Source: Pyropia haitanensis (Eukaryota > Rhodophyta > Bangiophyceae > Bangiales > Bangiaceae). Taken from it: a stretch of DNA of 64,000 bases. The notes under the pieces are model-generated. The model made no database searches and had not been told where the DNA came from. It saw nothing but the letters and a program-made list of their open reading frames with translations. This document shows positions 23,641-34,383 of this stretch, in pieces; the stretch's first letter is position 1; the number at the start of each line of letters is the position of its first letter. The stretch spans positions 4,852,559-4,916,558 of the forward strand of contig SDUX01000004.1 in the NCBI GenBank assembly GCA_008729055.1, in the 5' to 3' direction. Position numbers and translations under genes: made by a program.

Positions 23641-24455
23641 ATGGCGTGCTTCACCACCCCCCCCCCCTGCTCAGCGCGGCGACCCGACCGCGGCGGCCCG
23701 CGTCGTCGTGGCTGGGGCGGCGCCCCCCCCACCCCCGGCGGCGGCCGCGACCACCCCCACCCCCGCCCCCGCCCCCGCGCGCCTGACGATGGGCGTCCGC
23801 GCGGTGCCGTCGTACGACGGCTCCTTTGAGCTGGCCGACGAGACGCGCGCCAAGCTGGTCGAGCAGCTCGGCGACCCGGCGTTTTTGCGCCAGGTGGCGG
23901 CCAACAGCGGGGCGGAGGAGGCGGAGTTCCTGGGCGTCCTCTTCCAGCCAGTTCCCTACTCGCCGGGCACCCCTCGGGGTGCGTTGTTTTGTCTTTTTTT
24001 TGCCATTTGGTGGTGGGGGGGCTGCTGGGGCGGGAGGCTGCGTCTGACCTGATTTGGTGTGTGCCACCCATCCTCGTCGCCCGCCGTTTATCTGACCCGC
24101 CCCGTACGTGTGTCGCCTTGTGCACTGACCCTTCCCGCCACGGCCACCCCCCACAGGCATGCCCGCGGACCTGTCCCACCACCTGGACGACCCGCACTCG
24201 GTGGTCATCAACGTCCCCCCCCCCTTTATGTTTGCCGCGCGCTGCTTCAAGCCCCCCCGCCTGTGTGCCATCTACCGGCGGTCGGGCATCTCGGCCGCGG
24301 CGCTGGCCGCGTTTGCGCGCAAGGCGGCGGCGCCGCCGGCGGCCGAGCCCGCCACCGCCTGGGAGGGGCTGGGCGCGGTCATTGCGGACGTGGCGGACCT
24401 GGAGGGGGACGCCGACCCGGATGACGACGCGGAGCTCGACGCGCTGGTGGTGTGA
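23641..24455 (+). CDS. Small plastid-targeted protein of unknown function
   Basis: ATG 23641 opens MACFTTPP. After the C run 23657-23667 the useful frame is one base off and reads a Pro/Ala-rich transit-like segment ending ARLTMGVRAVPSYDG, then an acidic soluble domain (ELADETRAKLVEQLGDPAF, GAEEAEFLGVLFQPVPY). A 178-bp intron (23979-24156, GTGCGT...CCCACAG) splits a Gly codon. Exon 2 continues MPADLSHHLDDPHSVVINVP, PPFMFAARCFKPPRLC and an acidic tail (DADPDDDAELDALVV) to the stop at 24453-24455. The RLTM-G junction resembles a transit-peptide cleavage site. There is no membrane helix and no family I recognise. Splice signals and frame agree well, so the gene itself is likely real. Confidence 0.6.
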
Positions 24456-24953
24456 GGGGGGCTGCTGGTCGTGGGTGGGTGGGGGAGGCGGGTGGGGAGG
24501 GTTGGTCGGAAGGGGAGTCGGGGTGCTGGTGAGAATTGGGGGGGGGGAGATGAAGCTGGAGGTTGAGGGGGGGAGGGAGGGTTGCGCGGCGGGGAGTGCG
24601 GCGCCGCGGTGGGTGGCGGCGCCAGGACGGTACGACGGGAGCGCTGTTGAGGCAATGGCGGCTGTCGGGCGGCGCTCGTGGCCCATCCAGACACCGCCCC
24701 GTGAGCGGTGGGAACTGGTGCAGTCGCGCAGGGGTGTTGCTGCGGCGGCCGCCGCGGGCCGTGCGCTGGGCCTGCCGGTTGGTAGGGAAGGGCGACGGCG
24801 GCCGCCCGCCCGCCGCGGCGAACGCCCCAGCGTCGGCAGGGCGGCGGCCGGGGCTCCCGAGAGAAATCGGTGGGTGGGAGTGGGGGGAGCGAGGGGTAGG
24901 CAAGCGAGGCAGGGGCAGCGGGAGACGGCGGCCGCAGCGCGCGCCCACGTGTA
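24456..24953. other. Convergent 3' region
   Basis: Lies between the stop codons of the plastid protein (+) and the membrane protein (-). It is G-rich at 24456-24600, with no coding signal seen. Confidence 0.5.
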
Positions 24954-26111
24954 TCAATGGTCCTCTTGGAACGGGTCCTCGGCGGTCCTTGCCCGCGGCT
25001 CCCCCCCCCCCCTCCACGTCCCCTCCCCACCCGCCGCGCCGCGGCTCAGCGGCGGCGGTGCGCGCCACCCCCCCCCCCAGTCCCGCCCCCCGGCTGTCGC
25101 CCCCCCCCAGGAGCCGCCGCCCAGGCGGCAGCCACCCCCCCCCACCCCCCCCCCCGCTGCCGCCCCCAAACGGCGGCGCCGGCCGGTCGGTGCGGCCGGT
25201 GAGCGCCGCCGACCGGGTGGCGAGCGGCGCCCAGCCGCGGCGGGTGCGGAGCGCCGCCACCTCCCTAACCGCGGTGGTCCTCGCCGCCAGGGCGAGCGGG
25301 CAACGGGGGGGTGCGGGGGCACCCACGCAGCGGCGAGGCACAGCAGCGGCCAAGGCGAATGGGGCTGGTGAGTCCCCCGACCAGAGCAGCTGCCGCTCCC
25401 TTCCCACACACCACCGCCGCCGCCCGGCCTCCACCGCCCCGCCCGTCACCCCGTCGCTAGCGCCAGACCCCATCGACACACCCCACGCCTCCGCCCGTCC
25501 CTCCCTCCCCCCCTCACCCCCAACGTACCACCTGTCAATGGCCGCGTCGCCACCCCCCGCGCCGTCACCGGCGGCCGCCACCCCCCCACCGCCGTCACCG
25601 TCTGCGGCCGCTGCCACGGCGGGCAGCGGGGCCAGGTCGCCCGCCGCGGCGGCCGCGGCGACCAGAGACAGCAGCAGCGCGGCGACCGCCGCGGCGGCCG
25701 CCGCCGGGGGGGGGGCGCCCCGTGTGCTGCCTGGGCGACCACGCACCACCCGCCACCGCGAAACGACATGGACAATGGGGGAGCGGTCAGTCCCCCGCGT
25801 GCTACGCCTTGGCCGTAGCGTCCGCCTTTGTCAGCCCGCCTCACCCCCAACGGCCGCATCCCATCCCCGCCACCCCCGCCGCCCCTGCCAGCGTCACGCC
25901 GCACGACGCACCTCCAGCCCGCGCACCGCTCCTCCCCCCCCAAAACCCGCCCTCCCCTCCCACGTGCACAGGCCTCCCCCCACCCCTCCGAGCCACTGCG
26001 TACCTGCCGCCGCCGCGACAATGGCGTACACAAACAGCGCCGCCGACACGGCGGCGGTGCCGCCCACGACCAGGCGGCCGCTGCCACGCCTGCTGCCGCC
26101 GCTGCCGCTGC

Positions 26112-26159
<48 letters not shown>

Positions 26160-26193
26160 CGTGCCACGGCGGGCGGCCAGATGCCCCGTCCAT
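24954..26193 (-). CDS. Putative membrane protein, three exons
   Basis: Exon 1 (26193-26004) starts MDGASGRPPWHDGG, then a poly-Gly stretch and a clear membrane helix (GRLVVGGTAAVSAALFVYAI). A GTACGC donor follows. Exon 2 (25730-25532, acceptor CGCCCAG) stays in frame and gives a second hydrophobic segment (AAAVAALLLSLVAAAAAAG) and an Asp/Gly linker, with donor GTGGTACG. An acceptor GGTTAG at 25265 resumes as REVAALRTRRGWAPLATRS. The last part changes frame once in the C/G runs at about 25135-25155 and ends RTAEDPFQEDH at the stop 24954. The splice phases agree, but the family is unknown and exon 3 is the least certain part. The small size and two N-terminal helices suggest an organelle or ER membrane protein. 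Confidence 0.42.
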
Positions 26194-26832
26194 GACAGGC
26201 GGGTGGACGGGGTGGGGGGGGGGGGGGAGCGGAACGACGTGGGGCGAAGCGATGGTGGACGGCGGCGAACGGTGGCCGACGATCGGGCAAACCACTTGGC
26301 CGTCGACTGCCGCGCGTGCCGGGCGCGGGCGGATCAACAGGGCGGCGGTCGCGGTGTATCATCATATGCCACGTGGCCGTGGTCCGCCTCGGTCGGGCTC
26401 ACCGCAACGGACGCACGCACACACAAAAAAAAAAAAAAAACAGAAAAAAACGTAGACACCTGCCAGCAGTGTGGGCGGGCTCCCCCCCGCGACCGCGGCC
26501 GGCGCCCTCGCCGCTCAGTCATGTCATGGCGGGCCGTGCCGCCCCGCCGCGCCGCCCGCCCGCCGCCCCTGGCCGTCGTGGCAGCACCCCCAGCCGTCGC
26601 GGCGGCGCCCCCAGCCGCCGCGGCGGCGCCCCCAGCCGCCGCGGCGGCGCCCCAGCCGCCGCGAGCGGCCTCCACGCCGTGTCGCGCCCGCCGGCGGGCG
26701 TGGCGCCCCCCCCCCCCCATCCATCCCCTCTAGAAGTGTTCACCATCCACCCGTCCGCCGTCGGCTGGGGCCTGCCCATACCCTCCCCCTTCCGCCCCCC
26801 CCCTCCGGGCCGGCCCCCCCACCACATCGCTT
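26194..26832. other. Intergenic region between two reverse-strand genes
   Basis: Contains a 16-base A run (26425-26440; a T run in the sense of the flanking reverse-strand genes) and a short GC-rich tandem repeat at 26594-26665. No gene seen. Confidence 0.5.
26594..26665. repeat. 21-bp GC-rich tandem repeat, about 3 copies
   Basis: The unit CGGCGCCCCCAGCCGCCGCGG repeats with small changes; the third copy has lost a base. It is open in several frames, so apparent coding here is an artefact of the repeat. Confidence 0.6.
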
Positions 26833-27659
26833 TCAACAAAACGACTCGACGCAGCACCCGTGGACGCCCGTCTCGCGCCCCGCGGCGATGCGGATCGCGC
26901 CAAAGCTCGCAAACACCGCCTTGCAGTAGGGCGGGCAGCAGCACGCCTTGCGGCTGGTGCAGCCCGAAAAGTTCCAGTACCCCCCGCACCGCCCCGCCGC
27001 GGCGGTGCACTGGCGGGAGCGGCCGCGGGGGCCTCGCTGCGGGCCGCCACCACCACCACCACCGCCGCCGCGGCCGCCGCCGCCGCCCATCGCCCGGCCA
27101 ATCGCGGCGCCCATGCGCGCAAACGACGACGCGGAGGGGAGGGCGCGCCAGCCGCCGCCGCCCCCGGCCACGGGCGTTTCGTCAATGGTGGACAGCGCGT
27201 CCGAGACGGCCGCGCGGGGGGCGCCGGCAGAGGACATGGTCGCGACCGCGTCGTTGAGGAAGGTGGACCACTCTTTGGGGGACACCCACACCTTGGGGTC
27301 CCGCGTCGGCGTCGGCTTGGGGGGGGGGGGGGCGGGGGGGGACGGCGGTTAGGAGGGGGTGCGCCGCCCGTCTTGGCGGGCTTGCCGCCGCCCCCTGTGG
27401 CGGGCTTGCCGCCGCCCCCTGTGGCGGGCTTGCCGCCGCCGCCACCGCCGCCGCCGCCGCCACCGCCGCCGCCGCCGGCCGCCGCTCCCGCCCGCACCGC
27501 GGTGGTCGCCACCGCCACCGCCGGCGGTGGCGGCCCTCTCCTGTCCACCCCCGACGTTGTCGCGGCGGCGCCGACCGCGGAGACCGCCGCTGCCGCCGCC
27601 GCCGCCGCCGCCGCCGCCGCCCCAATGGCCACCCACACCACCAGCTGCCGACACGTCAT
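26833..27659 (-). CDS. Secreted cysteine-rich protein with GGGGKPAT repeats
   Basis: ATG 27659 starts a signal peptide (MTCRQLVVWVAIGAAAAAAA), suggesting secretion. It is followed by a Gly-rich linker with three copies of an 8-residue unit (GGGGKPAT/K), encoded by a 24-bp tandem repeat at about 27375-27440. After the G/C run near 27320-27341 the frame changes by one base and continues WVSPKEWSTFLNDAVATM, SDALSTIDETPVAGG, and a C-terminal domain with ten Cys. That domain includes CGGYWNFSGC (with an N-F-S glycosylation site), KACCCPPYC and VHGCCVESFC at the stop. The even Cys count and the signal peptide point to a disulfide-bonded wall or extracellular protein. No family is recognised. Confidence 0.58.
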
Positions 27660-29841
27660 GGCCGCGCGCAGCGCGAGGGGCGGGCGGAATAGAAGGTCAG
27701 GGAGGGCGGCCAAGGTGCAGCGGCACGGTTGGCAATGAAGGCAAGGGCGCAGGGGGCGGGGGGGGTAGCGGGGAGGGGGGAGGGCGGAAGCGGGAGCACA
27801 GCCGGCCCAGACCGCCAATGGCAACGGCGGGCGGCGAGAGCGTGGCGCGCGCAGCACGGGCGGAGCGGCGGCGGCACCGTCGAGACCGCCGCCGCCGAGG
27901 CCAGCCGACGCGAGGCGAGCCGCCGCGACCCGTGCCGCGCCGTCCACCACCACCGAGTGCGCGGGGGCGACGTGACGAGGTCGTCGGGGTCTGCCGCCCA
28001 CGCGCCTCCCCGCTGCGGCGGGGTCCCTCTTGTACGGCGGGCGGGTCCAACCCCCCCCCCCCCGCCACCCGCCCCCCGCCACCACACGACGCGCCGGCCG
28101 GTCACGCACGCCGCGGCGGCGGCGCGCGCGGCGGGCGCTCGCGCCCACGCCCCATCCCTCTGCCTCCCTCTCTCTCGCCCAAGCCAACACCGCCGCGGCT
28201 CCCCCACCGTCCGCAGCCGCCTCCCGCCGCCTCGGCCAACGCCGCGGCATCGTCCGCACCCGCCGCGGCGGCCCCACCGCCACCCATCCGAGGGCGCCGC
28301 CACCCACGGCCGACACCCGCTGCCGTCCCGGCACCCCCCGCGCCTCTGCCCCCGCCTGTGCGCCCGCCTCTGCCCCCGCCTGTGCGCCAATGAGCCGCTG
28401 CCGGAGGGGAGGGGGGGGGGGGGGGGGGGGGGGAAGGAAGGCGCCGCCACCAGTCGTGGCACGTGCAGGCTGCCTGCAGCGGCGACGGCGGCGGCGGGCG
28501 GCGGCGGGCGGCAGCGCCCGGCGCCCGCCGCGTCTCCACCGGCTCTCCCCTTGTCGTAGCAGCACGTTGCGGGATGCGGGGTGCCCGCCCGCCCGCCATT
28601 TTCCCGCCGCGGGCCATCCCCGCCGCCGCGTGAGGAGGCCTACCCCCCTCGAGGGGGGGGGGTGGCGGACGGGTTGCACCCACCAGAGCGGGGTTGCACC
28701 CGCCGGCGCCCCCGCCGGCTCCCGCCCGTGGCGGCGGCGGCTCCCCGGGACAGGACGGCGCCGCCACACCGCGCGGCCGCCCCACGGGTCGGGACGTCAG
28801 GCCGCCGCCCCCCCCCCCCCCCCGCACCCCCCCCCACCCCCCCCCCCCCGGCACCCATTCCTCGCGCCCCCCATCACCAGCGTCCAACACCCTCCCCCCC
28901 CCCCCCTGTCCCTTCCACCCCACCACCCCGGCAAGCCGTTGCTGTCGCGACGCTGCCGCGCCTGCTGCCGCGCCCCCTCGGCTCGCCTCGGTCACCCCAC
29001 AAGAGGCGGGCGCCAGTCAAACCGAGAGGCCGCGTGGTCACCCCGGGGGGGGGGACCCCGCGCGCGGGGTGGACGCAGCAGCGGAGAGGGGCAGGCGGCG
29101 GGGGGGACGAAGCAGAGGGACGCGGGCCCATGTGCACCGTCCGCCGTCGGGGCAAAGGAGCGGCCGGGTCGGGCACGCACCGGCGGCGGCATCGCGCGAG
29201 GCCGGTGCCGCGCGGTGGCCGCCAAGAGCCTGCCCCGCGCGAGGACGCCGACGGTGCGGGGACTGGCCAACCGGCAGGGGGTGGCCACTGGCCGACGGGA
29301 ATGAAGGGGAAAGGGGAGTGGCAGGTGGGGGGGGGGGGTCAGAGACAGGCTGGACACGCCTCCCACCTCCTCCCCCTTCCCCCCCCCCCCCCGACCCCGC
29401 CCCCCCCCGCGAGGGATGAGCAGAGGCGAGAGCAGGTGGGAGGCGTGGCCGACGGAGAGCGGGGTGGCAGGCGCCCACCGCTTGTCCGACAGCGGCCGCC
29501 AACTGGCACGCGCGGGCGGGCAGAGGCAGGGCCGCGCGCGCCGCGCGCCCTTCCCCCCCCCGACGCGCGCGCGGCTGCCAGGCGGGCGCGGTGAGCCGCG
29601 GCGCGTGGTCCCCCACCCGCCCGCGCCCCAGAGCCGCCGTCGCCCCGCGGATACGTGCCGTTTGGCGGGGGTGGCGGCGGGGGTGACGTCGGCCGCCGCC
29701 TGCCGAGCCACGTCGCCTGTGTGGGGGGGGAAGGGAGGGAGCGGGGGGGGGATGCTGCGGGGTTGCCCCGCCCCGTCGCGGGAACCGCCACGCCGGTCGG
29801 CGGTGGGCGGGGTGCGTGGGCAGGGGGCGGTGAGGTCCCGC
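27660..29841. other. Intergenic region, no supported gene
   Basis: Very GC-rich with C and G homopolymers (28412-28434, 28810-28850, 29326-29338). Open frames are abundant on both strands but have no motifs and lack ATG starts at sensible places. A gene hidden by frame errors cannot be excluded. Confidence 0.4.
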
Positions 29842-30285
29842 ATGGAGGCCGCCGCGGCGGCCGCGGCGTCGGCGCCGCGCCGCGCGGCGTGGGCGGCGCG
29901 GCCGCCGCGCCGGGCAGGCGCCGTGGGCGGCGCGGCCGCCCACGGGGCCGCGCGGGCCGGCACCCGCGAGACGCCCGCAGTGTTGGCCGCTCCGACGGCG
30001 GCGGCGGCGGCAGGGCTGGACGCGCCGGCGGTGACCGCGGTGGCGAGTGCAGCGTCTGGCCGGCCGGCCGCCGGGGGGTGCGCAGACGGGTGTCTGTGGC
30101 GCGCGTCGAGGGCGCCGCCCACGGGCCGCGGCCGGGCCGGGCCGGCCACCGCCAATCTCTGGCGCGATGCGGTTGGCGCGGCGCTCGTGGCGTCCCGACC
30201 TGCCCAGCGGGCGGCGGCGCGGGCCGCGCGGCGCCGCGTCGAGGCCACCGCGGGCACACACGCCCGGCGGACCGCGTCCCGCTGA
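29842..30285 (+). CDS. Candidate small Ala/Arg-rich protein (weak)
   Basis: An ATG at 29842 opens a 147-residue frame of Ala, Arg and Gly with some order (RAGTRETPAVLAAPTAAAAA, TANLWRDAVGAALVASRP), ending at TGA 30283-30285. Base composition drops sharply after the stop, as at a gene end. The overlapping reverse-strand frame starts only at GTG. No family, signal or helix can be claimed, and at this GC content such a frame may be chance. Confidence 0.28.
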   Translation: MEAAAAAAASAPRRAAWAARPPRRAGAVGGAAAHGAARAGTRETPAVLAAPTAAAAAGLDAPAVTAVASAASGRPAAGGCADGCLWRASRAPPTGRGRAGPATANLWRDAVGAALVASRPAQRAAARAARRRVEATAGTHARRTASR

Positions 30286-31656
30286 TTACGCTCCGCTGCC
30301 TATTTTGTCCCCCTTTGCTTTGCAACCTTTGTTGACGGGGGGGGGGGGGGGGGGGGGGGGGGAGTGTCTGCGCCGCCGCGGGGGGCGGCCGGATGGTGGC
30401 CAACAGCCCGCCCTGCTGCCGCCACGCGGGCGGACGGCGGATGCACCAAGAACGCTTACCGCTGTTGCAAGCGCGCTTGGACGCGGCTCTCTTCTTTCTC
30501 CCGCTTCGCATGCATTGGGTTGTGGCCGGGGACGCTACAGTACATGTGTCACGTCCCTGAGGATCAGTTTCATCCCACGTCACCAAAAAATGTGGCGTAC
30601 GCCTATTGTCGACCGCGACGGATGGATGATGGAGCGTGTTTTGTGTAGTTATTGGAATACAAAGTAAATACACCTTTGTGTGGATATTCTGTCAGTTGAC
30701 ATTCAAGATTCCGTGCTCAATGAGGTATCCGCTTGCGGATGGATGCCCGCTGCCGCCACGACGCACGCTCCCACACCCACCGGTTATGCATATACTGAAG
30801 CTGCCCTTGGTGGCGCCGCGTCCCGCTGGGAGGGACGCGCCCCGCCAGCGCTCGCCGCGTCGTCCGTCCCCTCTGTCGTCCCGCCCAGACCCGCCTCCCG
30901 CCACCCGGCGTCGTCTCCCTTGTCGCTTTCCCCTCTGCTGCCGCCACCCCCTCTTCTCCCCGACGCCGCCCACGCTGCTCGGGTGCTCGCTGCGGCCACC
31001 CCGTGCCGACGTTTGTCCCCGGCGCCGCCGGCGGTGCGGGCGTCCGGCCCGCCGCGGCCGGGCCGCCGCCCCCCAGTGGCCTCGCGCGCCGCGGTCCCCC
31101 CCCTCCCCCGCCCCGGCGGCGGCCGCCCCCCCCCGCCGGTGTGGCGCTTCCGCTGGCGCGCGGCCGCGGCAGCTGGCGGCGGGCGGGCGGGCGGGCGGGC
31201 ATCGCCCGCGGCGGGCACCCGGCGGTCCCCGCCCGGCGGTCGCCCCCGTCGCCGCGCCCCCGCGGCGGGGGCCGCGGCGGCCGCCGCGGGCGGTCGTCTG
31301 TGGCTGGCGGGCCGGCGGTGCCCCCCCTGCGACGGGCGTGGAGCGTGCCTGCGGCGCGCGGCGCGCGGCTGGGCGGCACGTTTTTGCCGCCTCTCCCCCC
31401 CCCCCCCCGCCCCTTCCCCCCCTCCTCTCCCCCCTCCCCTCGTCCGTTTTTCCCGGTGCTCTGCCCCCCCCCGCCCTTTTTTCCTCCCCTCTCCTCCACC
31501 CTTGTGCCGCCCCTCCCCCCGCCGCGGTGCCTGTAGCGACAGCAGCGGCGGTGGCCCCCGCGGCGCCCCGCGGACGGCACGGTGGAGACGGAGCGGTCCC
31601 GCCGCGGCGGCTGGGCGCGCGACCTGGTCGGTCGCGCAGCTGCTGCGGCTGCCAAG
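30286..31656. promoter_or_regulatory. Upstream region of the USP gene
   Basis: A lower-GC section spans about 30530-30730, including ACAAAGTAAATACACC near 30659. It is followed by about 800 bp of C-rich DNA with pyrimidine tracts at 31388-31530, typical of leaders in this window. A long G run lies at 30339-30362. Confidence 0.4.
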
Positions 31657-32341
31657 ATGGGCGTCGGCCCGTCGACGGCGTCCCGGCTGGACAAGGACCT
31701 CGCCGCGGACCTGCCGGATGATGAGCGGTACTTTGGGCTGGAGAATGTGCGTTGGTGGACGGTGGGGACGGTGCGGCGGGGGGGGGGGGGGGAGAGGGGG
31801 ATGGGGAGGGGAGGGGGCGGAGTGGAGGGGGGGGCGACCGCTCGAGCGGGCGGGCTGCCTGCCTTGCGTGCTGTCTTTTTGTGCTTTCGTTCCTGTTGGG
31901 GTGTGGCGGGCTTGGGGTCCTACCTTGCAGTTGCGCGCTGGGAGGGTCTCTCGCTGGTGCGAGGAGGGTTCCGTTTTCGTACTTTGCTGTGCTGCTCTGT
32001 TCTGACCTGCATGTTGATGTACGTGCACTTTCCCTCCTTGCGCCTGTCTGTTGTGTACTTGGATTGTGTGCCTTTTTGTGTGACGGCCGCTGGTCACCCT
32101 GACGCAGTTTGGCAACACCTGCTACTGCAACTCGGTGCTCCAAGCGCTCTACTTTTGCGAGCCGTTTCGGCGGTGCGTCCTCGACTATGAGCGGCAACGA
32201 AAGTATGGGGTGAGCGGCGTCAAGGATGGCGCCGCCGCGGGCGGCGACGGGGAGCACGCGTCGTTTGGTACCGACGCTGCCGCCGCTGGCGGCGGTGGCG
32301 GCAGCGGCGCCAACCTCGGCGCCGTCGCCCCCGTCGGCGGC

Positions 32342-32376
<35 letters not shown>

Positions 32377-32671
32377 CGGCGGCGCGGCCGCCCACCGGCG
32401 GACCGCGTCGGGGAATGGCACGACGCTGCGCGCGGCGGTCAAGTCGATGGGCACCGCGGTGGGGCTGGTGCCCAACGGGCACGGGCCGGGGGGGGGCGCC
32501 GCCGCCGCGGGGGGGGGGGCGAATGGAGCGGCCGGTGGCGCCGCCGGCGGTGGGGGTGGCGGCGGCGGCGGCGGGGGGGCGGGGGCGGGCAATGGGTACC
32601 CGCCCAGTGGCGGCGGCGACGCTGGCGCGGGTGCCGGTGCCGGCGGTGGTGCCGGCGGCGGCTCCGCCACT

Positions 32672-32712
<41 letters not shown>

Positions 32713-33074
32713 AGCCGGCGGCGGCGCGCTGGCCGCCCCCACCGTCAAGCGCGAGGAGACGATGCTGTCGGCCCTGTCCGAGCTGTTCGCGGCGATCGCG
32801 TCGCAAAAGAAGCGCACCGGCTCGTACCCGCCCAAGGCGTTTGTGGCGCGGCTGCGGCAGGAGAAGGAGGTGTTCCGGAGCTACATGCACCAGGACGCGC
32901 ACGAGTTTCTCAACTTTATCCTCAACGATATCGTCGAGACGCTCCAGCGGGAGGCGTCCGAGGCGGCCCGCCGGCGGGTGGGGCTGCCGCCGCTGAGCGC
33001 GGCGGCGCACCGCAACGCGGCGCTCGGCTCTGCCAATGACCTGGCGGGGCTGGAGGCGGCGGCCGCGGCGGGGC

Positions 33075-33112
<38 letters not shown>

Positions 33113-33889
33113 GCCGCGGCGGCGTTGGCCAACGGGGGGCCCGCCGCGGCGGCCGCGGGGGGGGCGGCGGCCGCGGCTGGCGGCGTGGCTGGGGGCGGCG
33201 GCAACGCTGGCGGCAGCGTGCCCGGCGCGCCCGCGCCGCCGACCGCCCCCGTACGGACGTTTGTGCACGACCTGTTTGAGGGCCACCTGAGCAACGAGGT
33301 CCGCTGCCTGCGGTGCGAGACGATCACCGAGCGCGTCGAGACGTTCCTGGACCTGTCGGTGGATATCGAGCAGAACAGCAGCCTGACCAGCTGCCTCCGC
33401 TCCTTCTCGTCGACGGAGCTGATGTGCCAGGCCAACAAGTACTTTTGCGACGGCTGCGGCAGCCTCCAAGAGGCGGAGCGGCGGATCCGCTTCAAGCGCC
33501 TCCCGCGCATCCTGTCGCTCCACCTCAAGCGCTTCAAGTACGTGCAGACGCCCCGCGAGTCGGTGGCCAAGTACAAGAAGCTGTCCTACCGGGTGGTCTT
33601 CCCGCTCGAGCTCCGCCTGTGCAACGCGGCGGCCGACGCGGAGGACGGGGACCGCCTCTACTCGCTGTTTGCGGTCGTCGTGCACGTCGGGTCGGGGCCC
33701 AACCACGGCCACTACGTGTCGCTGATCAAGAGCCACGGCCGGTGGCTGCTCTTTGACGATGACTGCGTGGAGGTCAAGGACGAGTTTGAGCTGCAGACGG
33801 TGTTTGGGAGCACCTCGGACGAGCTGTCCGTGTCGTCGACGGAGGCGGGCTACATCCTCTACTACGAGTCGGTCCAGCCACAGCGGTGA
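31657..33889 (+). CDS. Ubiquitin C-terminal hydrolase, USP12/46 type
   Basis: Cys protease that removes ubiquitin. Exon 1 (31657-31746) reads MGVGPSTASRLDKD...DDERYFGLEN. A 361-bp intron (31747-32107, GTGCGT...ACGCAG) precedes FGNTCYCNSVLQALYFC, with catalytic Cys35. The His box is PNHGHYVSLIKSHGRW (His565) with Asp580-582 (LFDDDC). Two CxxC pairs (RCLRC and FCDGC) form the zinc ribbon. QDAHEFLNFILNDI and LKRFKYV are also conserved. First in-frame ATG is 31657; MGxxxS would permit N-myristoylation. At 623 residues it is far longer than animal homologues (about 370) because of two Gly/Ala insertions: one of about 170 residues after the QRKYG segment and one of about 90 after the QDAHEFLN segment. 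WDR-type cofactors activate this family elsewhere. Confidence 0.95.
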
Positions 33890-34383
33890 CGACGATGGTG
33901 GGGGGGCGGGAGGGGCGGGGAGGGGGGGGGGGGGGGGGAGCGCGTTGGGAGGGGGAGCCGGTAGGGAGGCGGGCGCCGTGCCCATGTCGGCCTCCGTGTG
34001 GGCGGCGGCGGGGGGTGGGGCGGGCGCGCGGCTTTTTCGTCTGCCGCCGCGGCGCCACCCCCCGCGACGCCACCCACCGGGGGGCCCACGTAGGCCGTGC
34101 GCCGCCGCCGCCGCCGCTGCCGCCCGTGTCGGCCCGCCCACCAGAACATTTTTTTTTTTTTTTTTTTTCCTCCCCTCCCCGTGCGCCATCGTGCCGCACG
34201 CTGCGGCCCGGCGGCGGGCTGGCCCGCGCGGCCGCGCCGGCGGGGCCGCGCTCGGCGGCGGCGGCCGCTGCCTCACCTGCTCCCTCCCCCTCCCCCGCTC
34301 CTATGAGCGGCGGCCACTCCCGTCGCCGCCACCGGGACGGGTCCGCCGCTCGCGAGGGCCGCCGCATTCCCCAAGCGCTGTCC
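33890..34383. other. Convergent 3' region, USP / SET genes
   Basis: Contains a 20-base T run (34149-34168), about 260 nt past the USP stop, and G runs at 33918-33938. No gene seen. Confidence 0.5.

Noticed and set aside
28992..30257. Reverse open frame of about 420 codons
   Set aside because: Begins at GTG, runs through homopolymers, and shows no motif.
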